Assembly (NCBI RefSeq): GCF_012932675.1
Contig: NZ_JAAIIF010000018.1
Coordinates: forward strand, 1-64,000
From: Bifidobacterium erythrocebi
GTDB lineage: Bacteria; Actinomycetota; Actinomycetes; Actinomycetales; Bifidobacteriaceae
DNA: 64,000 nt
Reading direction: 5' to 3'
This document shows positions 52,945-62,231 of this stretch, piece by piece. The notes beneath the pieces are model-generated. The model made no database searches. It was given only the letters and a program-made list of their open reading frames with translations, and was not told where the DNA came from. The translations under genes were made by a program, and so were the position numbers. Every line of letters starts with the position of its first letter. Position 1 is the first letter of the stretch.

Positions 52945-54102
52945 ATGCCCGAGGAATTCTGCGAGCAATGCGGCCAGCCGCTTGTCTCCAACGCCAGATT
53001 CTGCACCGCCTGCGGTTGGGAGACCGGTAGTCAGGCGACGCTGCCGCTGCCGCAGGGGGTAATGGGCGGCTACGGCAACTCCGGCTATCAAACGCAGGAT
53101 TACCCGCAGCAGGGCGAGCCGACGCCGTTGGAAGAGTTCGAGCAGGAATTCGAGAACCAGGCTACCTATGAGCCTGCCTATGACCCCTACGGCCAATACG
53201 GCACGACCGACGGGTATGGCGATGGTTCCAACGGCGGTCAGGGCAACGACAACAACAGCGGGAACGGTAAGGGTAAGCGCAAGAGCAAAGGCGCCAAGAG
53301 CAAGGCCAGCAAGAAATCCACCGGCACTGGTGCCGCAAAGAGTGCCGCGAAGAGCAAGGTCAGCACAGGCAAAGCCGGCAATAAGGCCAGCAGCGCCCGC
53401 AAGCACCCGGCGACGACGGCTGTGATCGTGATCCTGGTATGCATCGTGGTGGTGTTCAGCGGCATAGGCATCGTGCGAATGATGACGAGCGATCGCGAAA
53501 CCGGCTCAGGATCAGACTCAAGCTCAAGCGCGACCACCAGCGGCACCGCTTCAGGCAATACGCACACCGGCAGCGGGACCGCAAACCAAAGCAATCAGAG
53601 TTCCAAGCAGTCCGGCAAATCCTCAACAACGGACACGAAGTCGAAGAAAACCAAAACGAAGCAGCAGGATGCGCAACCGTCCGCAGGCGGCGTCTATGCC
53701 AACGCGCGGTTCGGCTATGCGGTCACCATCCCGGCAGGCTTCATATGGAACCCCGAAGCCACCAATGGCGACGGGCGCACATTCACCAACAATCAGACAG
53801 GTATGACCATCACCGTCTGGGGCTCGTACAATGCGCTGAACGAAACGCCCGAATCCGCGTTCGAGCAGACGACGGCCGGTCATCAAGTGGCCTACCAGCA
53901 AGTCACCGATACCGAGTTCACGGCAAGCTGGGAGGAGAACGGCACCATCACGTATGTGCGCGAAATGGTGTCTGCGGGCGCGATCCATGCGGTACAGTTC
54001 GACTATCCGTCCGCACAAAGGAACGATTGTGACCGCATCGTGGAACAGGTGGTGCCGACGCTGACCGTCAGCGATGCCGCATCAGGCGCATCGGGGCAGT
54101 GA
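52945..54102 (+). CDS. Zinc-ribbon single-span membrane protein
   Basis: A 385-residue protein from ATG 52945, with GAGAGGGGAG ahead. Residues 5-25 are a double CxxC zinc ribbon (CEQCGQPLVSNARFCTACGW). Residues 30-150 are disordered, with an acidic/aromatic part then a Lys/Ser/Ala-rich basic part. One transmembrane helix (AVIVILVCIVVVFSGIGIV) is at about 153-172. A second Ser/Thr/Lys linker leads to an extracytoplasmic domain (about 248-375; GYAVTIPAGFIWNPEA...) of the PsbP/lipoprotein-like type. The layout is common in bifidobacteria, where such proteins are of unknown function. A wall-stress sensing or assembly role is speculative. A GGTGTGG/CCACACC hairpin follows at 54129-54152. Confidence 0.75.
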   Translation: MPEEFCEQCGQPLVSNARFCTACGWETGSQATLPLPQGVMGGYGNSGYQTQDYPQQGEPTPLEEFEQEFENQATYEPAYDPYGQYGTTDGYGDGSNGGQGNDNNSGNGKGKRKSKGAKSKASKKSTGTGAAKSAAKSKVSTGKAGNKASSARKHPATTAVIVILVCIVVVFSGIGIVRMMTSDRETGSGSDSSSSATTSGTASGNTHTGSGTANQSNQSSKQSGKSSTTDTKSKKTKTKQQDAQPSAGGVYANARFGYAVTIPAGFIWNPEATNGDGRTFTNNQTGMTITVWGSYNALNETPESAFEQTTAGHQVAYQQVTDTEFTASWEENGTITYVREMVSAGAIHAVQFDYPSAQRNDCDRIVEQVVPTLTVSDAASGASGQ

Positions 54103-54225
54103 TATGCGAGCGATCTGTCCGGTAGATGATGGTGTGGGGCGCTGCGGCCACACCGACAACGACCAAGTACGAAGCGAACCGTGAAACAATTTGTGAAACA
54201 TTAAGGACAGAAAAGGAGCACGGCA

Positions 54226-54870
54226 ATGAACCCGACGATTCCGAAGCAATACGCGAACCAGCAGGTAGGCGTAAGCGGGTACCGCGTGCTCAATCTGGAC
54301 CTGGACGGCGTATGCGCCGACTATGCCGGGGCGATGCGCGACTACCTGATCCGTGTAGGCCGAATGGACCCGCACACCGTTCCGACGAACACACGCTACG
54401 CACTGATCGAAAACGACGGCTGGCCGTTCTCCAGCAACGCCGAATACATCGCCGCGCACAAAGCCGCCGAAGAGGAACATCTCTACGCGACCATGAAGCC
54501 GATTCCTGGCGTCGCGCACGCACTGCAGCGGCTGGCCGACGAGCACGTGTACGTCCGCATCGTCACCCACCGGCTGTTCGTGTCCGGCCAACACCGCATC
54601 GTCGTATCCGACACCGCAAAATGGCTTGACGACAACAACATCCCCTACATGTCGCTGTGCTTCGCCGGACTGAAGGACAGCATCCAAGCGACCGTGCACA
54701 TCGACGACTCCCCCGCCAATATCGCCGTGCTGCGCGAGGTCGGGCAGCATGTGGTCGTGTTCGATCAGCCGTACAACCGCGATCTGGGCGGGCCACGGCT
54801 CATGGATTGGAGCGATGCGAGCGTGGACCGACTGCTCGACTGGTTCGAGCAGTGGCCGGCGGAAGCGTGA
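54226..54870 (+). CDS. HAD-family 5'-nucleotidase (NT5C type)
   Basis: A 214-residue protein from ATG 54226, behind AAAAGGAGC. HAD motif I is VLNLDLDGVCADYAGAM (both nucleophile and acid-base Asp), motif II is the IVTHR stretch, motif III a Lys before DSIQ, and motif IV VHIDDSPANIAVL. The small cap region and DGVCADY sequence match the 5'(3')-deoxyribonucleotidase (NT5C) group. It would dephosphorylate (deoxy)nucleoside monophosphates in the cytoplasm. Start and stop are clean. It stands alone between the zinc-ribbon protein and the convergent fluoride channel genes. Confidence 0.82.
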   Translation: MNPTIPKQYANQQVGVSGYRVLNLDLDGVCADYAGAMRDYLIRVGRMDPHTVPTNTRYALIENDGWPFSSNAEYIAAHKAAEEEHLYATMKPIPGVAHALQRLADEHVYVRIVTHRLFVSGQHRIVVSDTAKWLDDNNIPYMSLCFAGLKDSIQATVHIDDSPANIAVLREVGQHVVVFDQPYNRDLGGPRLMDWSDASVDRLLDWFEQWPAEA

Positions 54871-54975
54871 TGCCGCAGAAGGGCTGCGACGCACGAAGCG
54901 CGAAGACTGCTACGCTACGCCGCTTGACGACATACGATGACTGACCGGCAGAACCAGCAGGTCAGTGCGTGCAGG

Positions 54976-55356
54976 TCAATGCGCAAGATTGACCACGAGC
55001 CATCCGGCGACCGTGCACAGCACCGGCACCACCAACGACAACAGACAATACAGGCCTGCCATGGCGAACTGCTTGCCACGCAACAACGCCATCGTCTCGT
55101 TGATCAACGTGGAGAACGTCGAAAACCCGCCAAGGAACCCGACCACGAACAGCGTGCGCGTGGCATACTCCACCTCGCCGCTGGCATAGCCGGCCGCCGC
55201 AATGCCGGCGCAAAAACCGGCAAGACAATTAATCATGAACGTGGCAAGAGGGAACAGGCGGCCCTTCCACCAGCGGCGCACGGACGTGTTCACGATGAAA
55301 CGAGTCACCGAACCCAAGCCGCCGAACACACATACCATCAGGAACGTCGAGATCAT
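54976..55356 (-). CDS. crcB: Fluoride channel FluC/CrcB, short subunit
   Basis: A 126-residue protein with four transmembrane helices. Conserved features are FGGLGSVTRFIVN (G...R), TFMINCLAGF with the Asn of helix 2, GFLGGFSTFSTL with the Phe-box and Na+-site Gly/Thr, and a helix 4 ending in AGW. CrcB channels expel fluoride as dual-topology dimers. Here two genes are adjacent, and heterodimers are usual when paired. ATG 55356 overlaps the stop of the upstream long CrcB by one base (TGATG). It is the expected length for a complete subunit. Confidence 0.93.
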   Translation of the reverse strand: MISTFLMVCVFGGLGSVTRFIVNTSVRRWWKGRLFPLATFMINCLAGFCAGIAAAGYASGEVEYATRTLFVVGFLGGFSTFSTLINETMALLRGKQFAMAGLYCLLSLVVPVLCTVAGWLVVNLAH

Positions 55357-56900
55357 CAGGCCACCCCCTCCTCGGACGGTTCCGCAGGGATAGAGGCGGA
55401 GTCGGCAGCAGCGGCAACGCTATGGGAACCGGCCGTGGCAACCGACGGAATCTCACCCGTGTCTGCTGCAGGCGCGGACGCGGCCCCCTGTGCCGATGCA
55501 GGCAGCTCGACCACCTCGCCGGTCGCCAAATCGCCGACCAGCGGAATCTCGTCGGTAATGGGAGCCGGCTCAAACGCAGGAATACCGGTCGCAATGCGCT
55601 TATCCGCAGCGCTGCTCTCGCCGGAATCCCCCTGCGCACCATCCGACTCACTCGGCACGGCAACGGGCCTATCCACCACAATCGGAGCCTCGGCCGCAAT
55701 CAAAGCCTCGGCATCAGCCGAATCCACGGCACCACCCGACGCCAACTGATCAGCCACCCGCTGCGGCATGCCCTCGATCACCGGGCCCGAACCGCCATCA
55801 CTGCGCATGGCATTGCGCACCGCCTCATGCAGCACCTGGGACTTCCGCCGCGCAGTCAGCAGCAACCCCAATTTGACACCCAGCATCGAACACAGCACAC
55901 CGCATACAAACGTGAGCAGCACATACAGCACAGTGCCGCCGATCTCACCATCACGCAACGACGTCAACTCTTCGACGCACAACGTGGACAGCGTGGAACA
56001 GCCGCCGCACAAGCCCAGCCCCACACCCTTCGAAATCAGCTGCTTGACGCGCCTGGTCAGCCACGACGCCTGCGAAACACAGATAGTGACCAAGGCAAGC
56101 AGCAGACAGGCGAGCATGTTGGCGCCAAACGTGGCGATATGGAACGCACTGAGCACGCCGCGCCGGGCAAGCGGCGAGGGGAACGCCAAAGCAAGACCAA
56201 AACGCATGGCGGCACCAACGAAACCGCCGACGAACACCACCAAGTACAACAGGCCATCCGCCAGCGGATTGAACTGCGCCTGCACACGCTTCACCGGGGC
56301 GAGCGGAATCTGCGGCGGCTGCTCGGCCGCGGCCGCGCCCGTGGGATGAGGGATGGACGCGGCATAGGAACGCGCGTGCACCTCGCTCATCTCCTGCGTG
56401 GATGGCCCCACTTGAATGTCCGATTCGGCCGAATCGGACAACCGTGCACTATCCGTGCTACCCTGCGTGACCGATTCGGGGGAATCGGACATCCCGGCAT
56501 ACGCAACGTCACTCTGCATGACCGATTCGGGAGAAAAGGACATCCGGGCACCATCAGCACCACCCTGCGTGACCGATTCGGGAGAATCGGACATCCCGGC
56601 ATGCGCAGCGTTACCCTGCATGACCGATTCGGCCGAATCGGACACAGGGGTAGCGGGGTGTGCGAGCGGTGTGGAAGACGCAGGGGCTACGGAAGACACG
56701 GAAGATACAGATGACTCGGGAGATGCGGAAGGCGCAGGACCGGTGCCCGGTGCTGGCGTGGCATCGGTTATCGGCTCGAACGTCGACGTGATTTCCCCAA
56801 GATTCGGTACATCCAGATCCGGCATATCCAGATGCTGGATGCCATGCCAGACACCAGTCGCATCGTCGCCGTCAAGGGCGTTATTCGTCTGTGATTCCAT
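55356..56900 (-). CDS. crcB: Fluoride channel CrcB with long N- and C-terminal extensions
   Basis: A 514-residue protein, four times the family length. The CrcB core is at residues about 205-345 (GFVGAAMRFGLAL, TFGANMLACLLLALV, GLCGGCSTLSTLCVEEL, LLTFVCGVLCSML). Residues 1-200 are low-complexity and include a 17-residue tandem repeat (MSDSPESVTQGGADGAR-like, residues about 85-161) encoded by the 51-base palindromic array. The C-terminal 170 residues are acidic and disordered. In the core, STLST replaces the STFST of the short partner, so the Phe-box residue is altered here. It is coupled to the short subunit by a one-base overlap, so they probably assemble as a heterodimer. Confidence 0.82.
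   Translation of the reverse strand: MESQTNNALDGDDATGVWHGIQHLDMPDLDVPNLGEITSTFEPITDATPAPGTGPAPSASPESSVSSVSSVAPASSTPLAHPATPVSDSAESVMQGNAAHAGMSDSPESVTQGGADGARMSFSPESVMQSDVAYAGMSDSPESVTQGSTDSARLSDSAESDIQVGPSTQEMSEVHARSYAASIPHPTGAAAAEQPPQIPLAPVKRVQAQFNPLADGLLYLVVFVGGFVGAAMRFGLALAFPSPLARRGVLSAFHIATFGANMLACLLLALVTICVSQASWLTRRVKQLISKGVGLGLCGGCSTLSTLCVEELTSLRDGEIGGTVLYVLLTFVCGVLCSMLGVKLGLLLTARRKSQVLHEAVRNAMRSDGGSGPVIEGMPQRVADQLASGGAVDSADAEALIAAEAPIVVDRPVAVPSESDGAQGDSGESSAADKRIATGIPAFEPAPITDEIPLVGDLATGEVVELPASAQGAASAPAADTGEIPSVATAGSHSVAAAADSASIPAEPSEEGVA
56417..56644 (-). repeat. 51-bp tandem repeat array inside crcB (five units)
   Basis: Units begin at 56417, 56468, 56519, 56570 and 56621 (51 bases apart). 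Each has a 24-base palindrome built from TGTCCGATTCGG (or TGACCGATTCGG) and its reverse complement, then 27 bases that are themselves related between units (ending CCCTGCG/CTCTGCA). The unit equals 17 codons, so the frame is kept. Confidence 0.9.
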
Positions 56901-57134
56901 TCGATCCTGCTTATTCGTCTCTCTACGGCGAAACGGGAAATGCCGCGATTCCGCCGCGACCTCCTTGACCCGGCCGAATCCTTCGAACCACGCCGCCCGC
57001 AGAACCGTTCATCAACTCGCACGGTTCATGCATTCGCCTTTGTTCCGTTCCGAGTGTACACGGTTCGGCGGTCGTAGCACGCACTCAGACCAATTCCCAT
57101 ACCCACCCAGCGCGAGACGACCGCGATTCGCCGG

Positions 57135-58727
57135 TCACACATCCACATCACACAGGCGGTGCATGGCCCGACGCACCGTACGCTCCTGCTCGCCGCTGAA
57201 CAGCACGATCAGATAATCACCACCACGCAGCGCAGTATCGCCACGCGGCACAATCTCCTTCTCCCCGCGGCGAAGACCGATCACCAAACAGCCGGACGGC
57301 CAGTCAACATCGCGAATCCGCTTGCCATCCGCCGCAGAACCCATCTCCAACGGCAACTCCAACACCCCATTGCGAATGGCGCTCGGAGACTGCACATCCA
57401 ACTTCTGCGAGCGCATATACCGGTCCAGCAGCGCATCATAAATCGGCCTGGTGTGCAGCACGTCCGAAACCAGCATGGCGATGAACACCACCGCCGCAAC
57501 AGGCAGCATATGCGTCAGCGTACCCGACATCTCAACAGCCAGCAGAATCGACGTGATCGGGGTTTTCACCGAAGCCGCCAGCACACCGGTCATCACGCAC
57601 ACCGCGAACACGGCGACCGCTCCCCTATCCAAGCCGCACGTCCGTTGTGCGACGACGCCGCAAATACCGCCGGCCAGCGAACCCACGGCAAGAATCGGCA
57701 TGAAAATGCCACCCGGTGCGCCGGAGCCGAAACTCGTGCTCGTAAACAGCACCTTCGCCACGAACAGGATGCACAACATGCCCAAGCCCACGCTGGCATG
57801 CTCGGCCATATCGATCAGATTCGAACCGCCGCCCAACACGTCCGGCAGCCAAATGCCCACCGGCAGTGCGATCGCCAAGGCGATCAGCGGACGGCACCAC
57901 GCAGGAAGTCTGCCATACAAGGATTGCAAGCCCAACAGCGAACGATTCATCAACGAACCGACCAGACCAGCGACCAAGCCAAGAGGAATCAGCCACACAT
58001 ATTCGCCAAGCGGCAACTGCTCCACCGAACCGAAATCAAGCACCGGTCGCAAACCAAAACAATACTTCGACACCACATCGGCAGTAAGCGAAGCCGCCGT
58101 GGCACCCATCAGAATCACCGGGGAAAAACTACGGTGAATGCCTTCCAACGCGAACATCATGCCAGACAACGGCGCACTGAACGCCGCCGACAGGCCAGCC
58201 GCGGCACCGGCAGTCACCACATAATGCTCCTGCACGTCCTCACGGCGACGGCCACGCAGTCGATGCGACAGAAACTGGGCGCCCGAAGCGCCGATCTGAA
58301 TCGACGGGCCCTCGCGGCCCAACGACAACCCGAACAGTGCACCCAGCAAACCGCCGATAAAACGGACCGGCAGAATCGTCTGCCACCGCATCTTCAAACC
58401 GGCAAGCACCACGCCATCGGTCTGCGGAATACCGCTCCCCGAAGCCATCGGCTCCTTACCGACCATCCAGGCAATCAGCAGGCCGACCACCAGCGCGGCG
58501 AACACCCACGGAATGATCAGCCACGGATTCACGCGAATCTGCGCGTACATCCACCGCGCGAACCGTGTGCAATGCTCGATGCCCAGGCGATACAGCACCA
58601 CCAGCAAACCGGACAGAAGACCCACGACTATGCCGGCCGCGGCGATCTTCCACTTCATGCGGGTGAACATCGGGACGATCCGCTCAACACGCTGCGCCAC
58701 GCTCGTCTCCTGCTTTTCTGCTGCCAC
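57135..58727 (-). CDS. ClC-family chloride/proton (or fluoride) antiporter with C-terminal TrkA_C domain
   Basis: A 530-residue protein. Start GTG 58727 (MAAEKQETSV...) has AGGAGG 7 bases ahead. About ten transmembrane helices show the ClC selectivity motifs GSGIPQTD, GREGPSIQIG (with the gating Glu) and GGIFMPILAV. A C-terminal cytosolic TrkA_C-type domain (about 450-530) follows. The GREGP Glu argues for an H+-coupled antiporter. It lies next to crcB genes, but the F- specific ClC-F motifs are not obvious, so chloride is the default. Two palindromic arrays flank it. Confidence 0.9.
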   Translation of the reverse strand: MAAEKQETSVAQRVERIVPMFTRMKWKIAAAGIVVGLLSGLLVVLYRLGIEHCTRFARWMYAQIRVNPWLIIPWVFAALVVGLLIAWMVGKEPMASGSGIPQTDGVVLAGLKMRWQTILPVRFIGGLLGALFGLSLGREGPSIQIGASGAQFLSHRLRGRRREDVQEHYVVTAGAAAGLSAAFSAPLSGMMFALEGIHRSFSPVILMGATAASLTADVVSKYCFGLRPVLDFGSVEQLPLGEYVWLIPLGLVAGLVGSLMNRSLLGLQSLYGRLPAWCRPLIALAIALPVGIWLPDVLGGGSNLIDMAEHASVGLGMLCILFVAKVLFTSTSFGSGAPGGIFMPILAVGSLAGGICGVVAQRTCGLDRGAVAVFAVCVMTGVLAASVKTPITSILLAVEMSGTLTHMLPVAAVVFIAMLVSDVLHTRPIYDALLDRYMRSQKLDVQSPSAIRNGVLELPLEMGSAADGKRIRDVDWPSGCLVIGLRRGEKEIVPRGDTALRGGDYLIVLFSGEQERTVRRAMHRLCDVDV

Positions 58728-58904
58728 TTGCCGCCTCCTGGGTGTGTTGGGTTGCGCCTTGATCGTGCCTTGGTTGCATCTTAATTACGTCTTTTGGCCG
58801 CATCTCTTGGCTATGCCTCTTGGCTATGTATGGCGCTTAACCTGGCTGCCGCTTCCCTACTATCTTTACGCCTGCCGGTTCCCCACCATATTTACGCGCC
58901 CTCA

Positions 58905-59184
58905 TGTCCGATTCGGGAGAATCGGACATCCAGACGCATGTAACGTCACCCCGGATGACCGATTCGGGAGAAAACGACATCTGCGGTGTCTTTCATCAAC
59001 CCTACGTGTCCGATTCGGCCGAATCGGACATCCACGCTACCTAGGAACACGCTCAGAAGGTATATTCGGGAGAATCGGACATCCAGGGGGTATTGGTGTT
59101 GACCGCGCATGGCATATTCGGCCGAATCGGACATCCAGGGGCGAGGATTGTGGGGCTGCGTGACCGATTCGGGGGAATCGGACA
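58905..59184. repeat. Intergenic palindromic array, six units at 51-bp period
   Basis: Units at 58905, 58956, 59007, 59058, about 59110 and 59161. The core is the same 24-base palindrome as inside crcB (TGTCCGATTCGG plus its reverse complement; two cores lack the first bases). The 27-base segments between cores are largely different from each other. The region between the clc start and purA stop (58728-59295) has no supported gene. Confidence 0.9.
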
Positions 59185-59238
59185 TTGGGGATGGCCCGAC
59201 TGCACGCAGTCCTGTTGCGCTTCGCACGCATAACGAAA

Positions 59239-59268
59239 ATGCCGGCGGGCCTGAAGCCCAGCCGGCAC
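59239..59268 (-). terminator. Terminator of purA
   Basis: GCCGGCTGGGC / GCCCGCCGGC arms with a short loop, followed on the minus strand by ATTTTCGTT. It lies about 28 bases beyond the stop at 59296. Confidence 0.75.
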
Positions 59269-59295
59269 CACTCGTAGCCATATAGGCCGCAGGAA

Positions 59296-60615
<1,320 letters not shown>

Positions 60616-60852
60616 TCAAAGCCTTACCCAAGGCCTTACAAAGCCTACCCTGCGCCCTCTACCGGGCAAACGCCGAAACGCTGTCGAAATCGCAGTCTGG
60701 ACACGGTCGACCGCTATCGGCCCGCACAGGCGGAGCATCGCGAAAACCATCGCCGGCTACTAATCCACGAGCCGCGCCAACCGTCAGTCAGCCGCGCACG
60801 TACCCGTGCCACGAGCCGCGCCAACGGCTACCGTGCCGTCGCAGCGCCCAAA

Positions 60853-61920
60853 CTACTTCAGCGCCTTGCCCGCGCTGCCGAGTTGCTTGCAGGCCTCCAC
60901 CACGCGAGCGGCCATGGCGCTTTCCGCCTCACGCCCCCACGAACGCGGGTCATACATCTTCTTGTTGCCCACCTCACCGTCGATCTTGAGCACGGCATCG
61001 TAGTGGGAGAACATGTGGCCGGCCACCGCGCGGCTGAACGCGTACTGCGTGTCCGTGTCGATGTTCATCTTCACCACGCCATAGCTCACGGCCCGTGCGA
61101 TCTCCTCCGGCGTGGAGCCGGAACCACCGTGGAACACCAGGGCGAACGGCTTGCCGGGGGCGACATCCAACGTGCGCGCGGGATCGGGCATCTCTCCCGC
61201 CTGGACCGCGAGCGCGAGCGTGGCCTGGATTTCGTCGAGCAGTTCGGGGCGCAGCTTCACCACGCCCGGCTTGTAGGCGCCGTGCACGTTGCCGAAGGTG
61301 AAAGCGGCCATGTAGCGCCCGCGTTCGCCCAGGCCGAGGCGTTGTGCGACTGCGATGCCCTGTGCGGGGGTGGAGTAGAGCTTGTCGTTGATTGCGGCGC
61401 TGTGGCCGTCTTCCTCGCCGCCGACCGCGCCGATTTCGATTTCGAGCACGGTGTGTGCGGCTTGGGATTTGTCGAGCAGTTCCTCGGCGATGTCGAGGTT
61501 TTCGTTCAGCAGCACGGTGGATCCGTCCCACATGTGGGATTGGAAGGTGGGTTCCTGGCCTCGTTTCACCTGTTCGGTTTCGTGGTCGAGCAGCGGGCGC
61601 ACCCATTCGTCGAGGTATTGCTTGGCGCAATGGTCAGTGTGCAGGGCGATGGTGATGTTGGGGTATTTCGCTGCGACTTCGTGCGCGAAGGCCGCGAAGG
61701 CGAGCGAGCCGGTGACGCGGTCGTTCACGCGTTGCCCGGATAGGTAGGCGGCACCGCCTACGGAGACTTGGATGATGCCATCGGATTCCGCTTCGGCGAA
61801 GCCTTGCAGGGCCGCGTTCAGGGTCTGCGTGCTGGTCACATTGATTGCGGGGTAGGCGTATCCGCCTTGACGGGCGGCGTCCAGCATCTGCGCGTAGCGT
61901 TCCGGTGTTGCGATAGTCAT
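60853..61920 (-). CDS. fba: Fructose-bisphosphate aldolase, class II
   Basis: A 355-residue protein. ATG 61920 (MTIATPERYAQML...) gives the usual family length; longer in-frame extensions upstream lie in the promoter region. Motifs are YAYPAINVTSTQTLNAAL, ALHTDHCAKQYLDEW with zinc-binding His, GAVGGEEDGH, and HGGSGSTPEEIARAVSYGVVK with the phosphate-site NIDTDTQYAF. It is the zinc-dependent long-type class II enzyme converting fructose-1,6-bisphosphate to two trioses. In bifidobacteria it serves mainly gluconeogenic and pentose-related flux beside the fructose-6-phosphate shunt. The 270 bases between it and purA carry no evident gene. Confidence 0.95.
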   Translation of the reverse strand: MTIATPERYAQMLDAARQGGYAYPAINVTSTQTLNAALQGFAEAESDGIIQVSVGGAAYLSGQRVNDRVTGSLAFAAFAHEVAAKYPNITIALHTDHCAKQYLDEWVRPLLDHETEQVKRGQEPTFQSHMWDGSTVLLNENLDIAEELLDKSQAAHTVLEIEIGAVGGEEDGHSAAINDKLYSTPAQGIAVAQRLGLGERGRYMAAFTFGNVHGAYKPGVVKLRPELLDEIQATLALAVQAGEMPDPARTLDVAPGKPFALVFHGGSGSTPEEIARAVSYGVVKMNIDTDTQYAFSRAVAGHMFSHYDAVLKIDGEVGNKKMYDPRSWGREAESAMAARVVEACKQLGSAGKALK

Positions 61921-62231
61921 GGTTCCATTATCGCCCCGCCCTCCCCCGCCACGCCGTTTTCGGCACCAGGCCATGCGCCCGGCGAATGCATAGGGAATGG
62001 CCCAGAATAGAGGAATGGCCCAGAGGAAATGAAAGCGGATATGTGTCGGATATGTCGCAAATGTGACCATGAATGTGTCAAATAGCGTAATTCGTTCGGG
62101 AAACCGCCTGTACACGTCCCGGCGGGCAACATAGAATATCGCAGGACTGGACAGCGGTGTACCGGGCGGCATGGATCCGATTCCGCACCGCTTCGGCATG
62201 ACGCTCCGACGCTTGGGCTTCAGGAGGTGTG
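61921..62231. other. Divergent promoter region between fba and the YhgE/Pip gene
   Basis: 311 bases without a supported gene. A short direct repeat, GAATGGCCCAGA, occurs at about 61998 and 62019, and TGTC-containing motifs recur at 62042-62080. No terminator is seen. Confidence 0.4.

Noticed and set aside
58905..59184. CRISPR array call
   Set aside because: The repeat is fully palindromic, inter-core segments are only 27 bases, the same unit is coding in crcB, and no cas genes are near.
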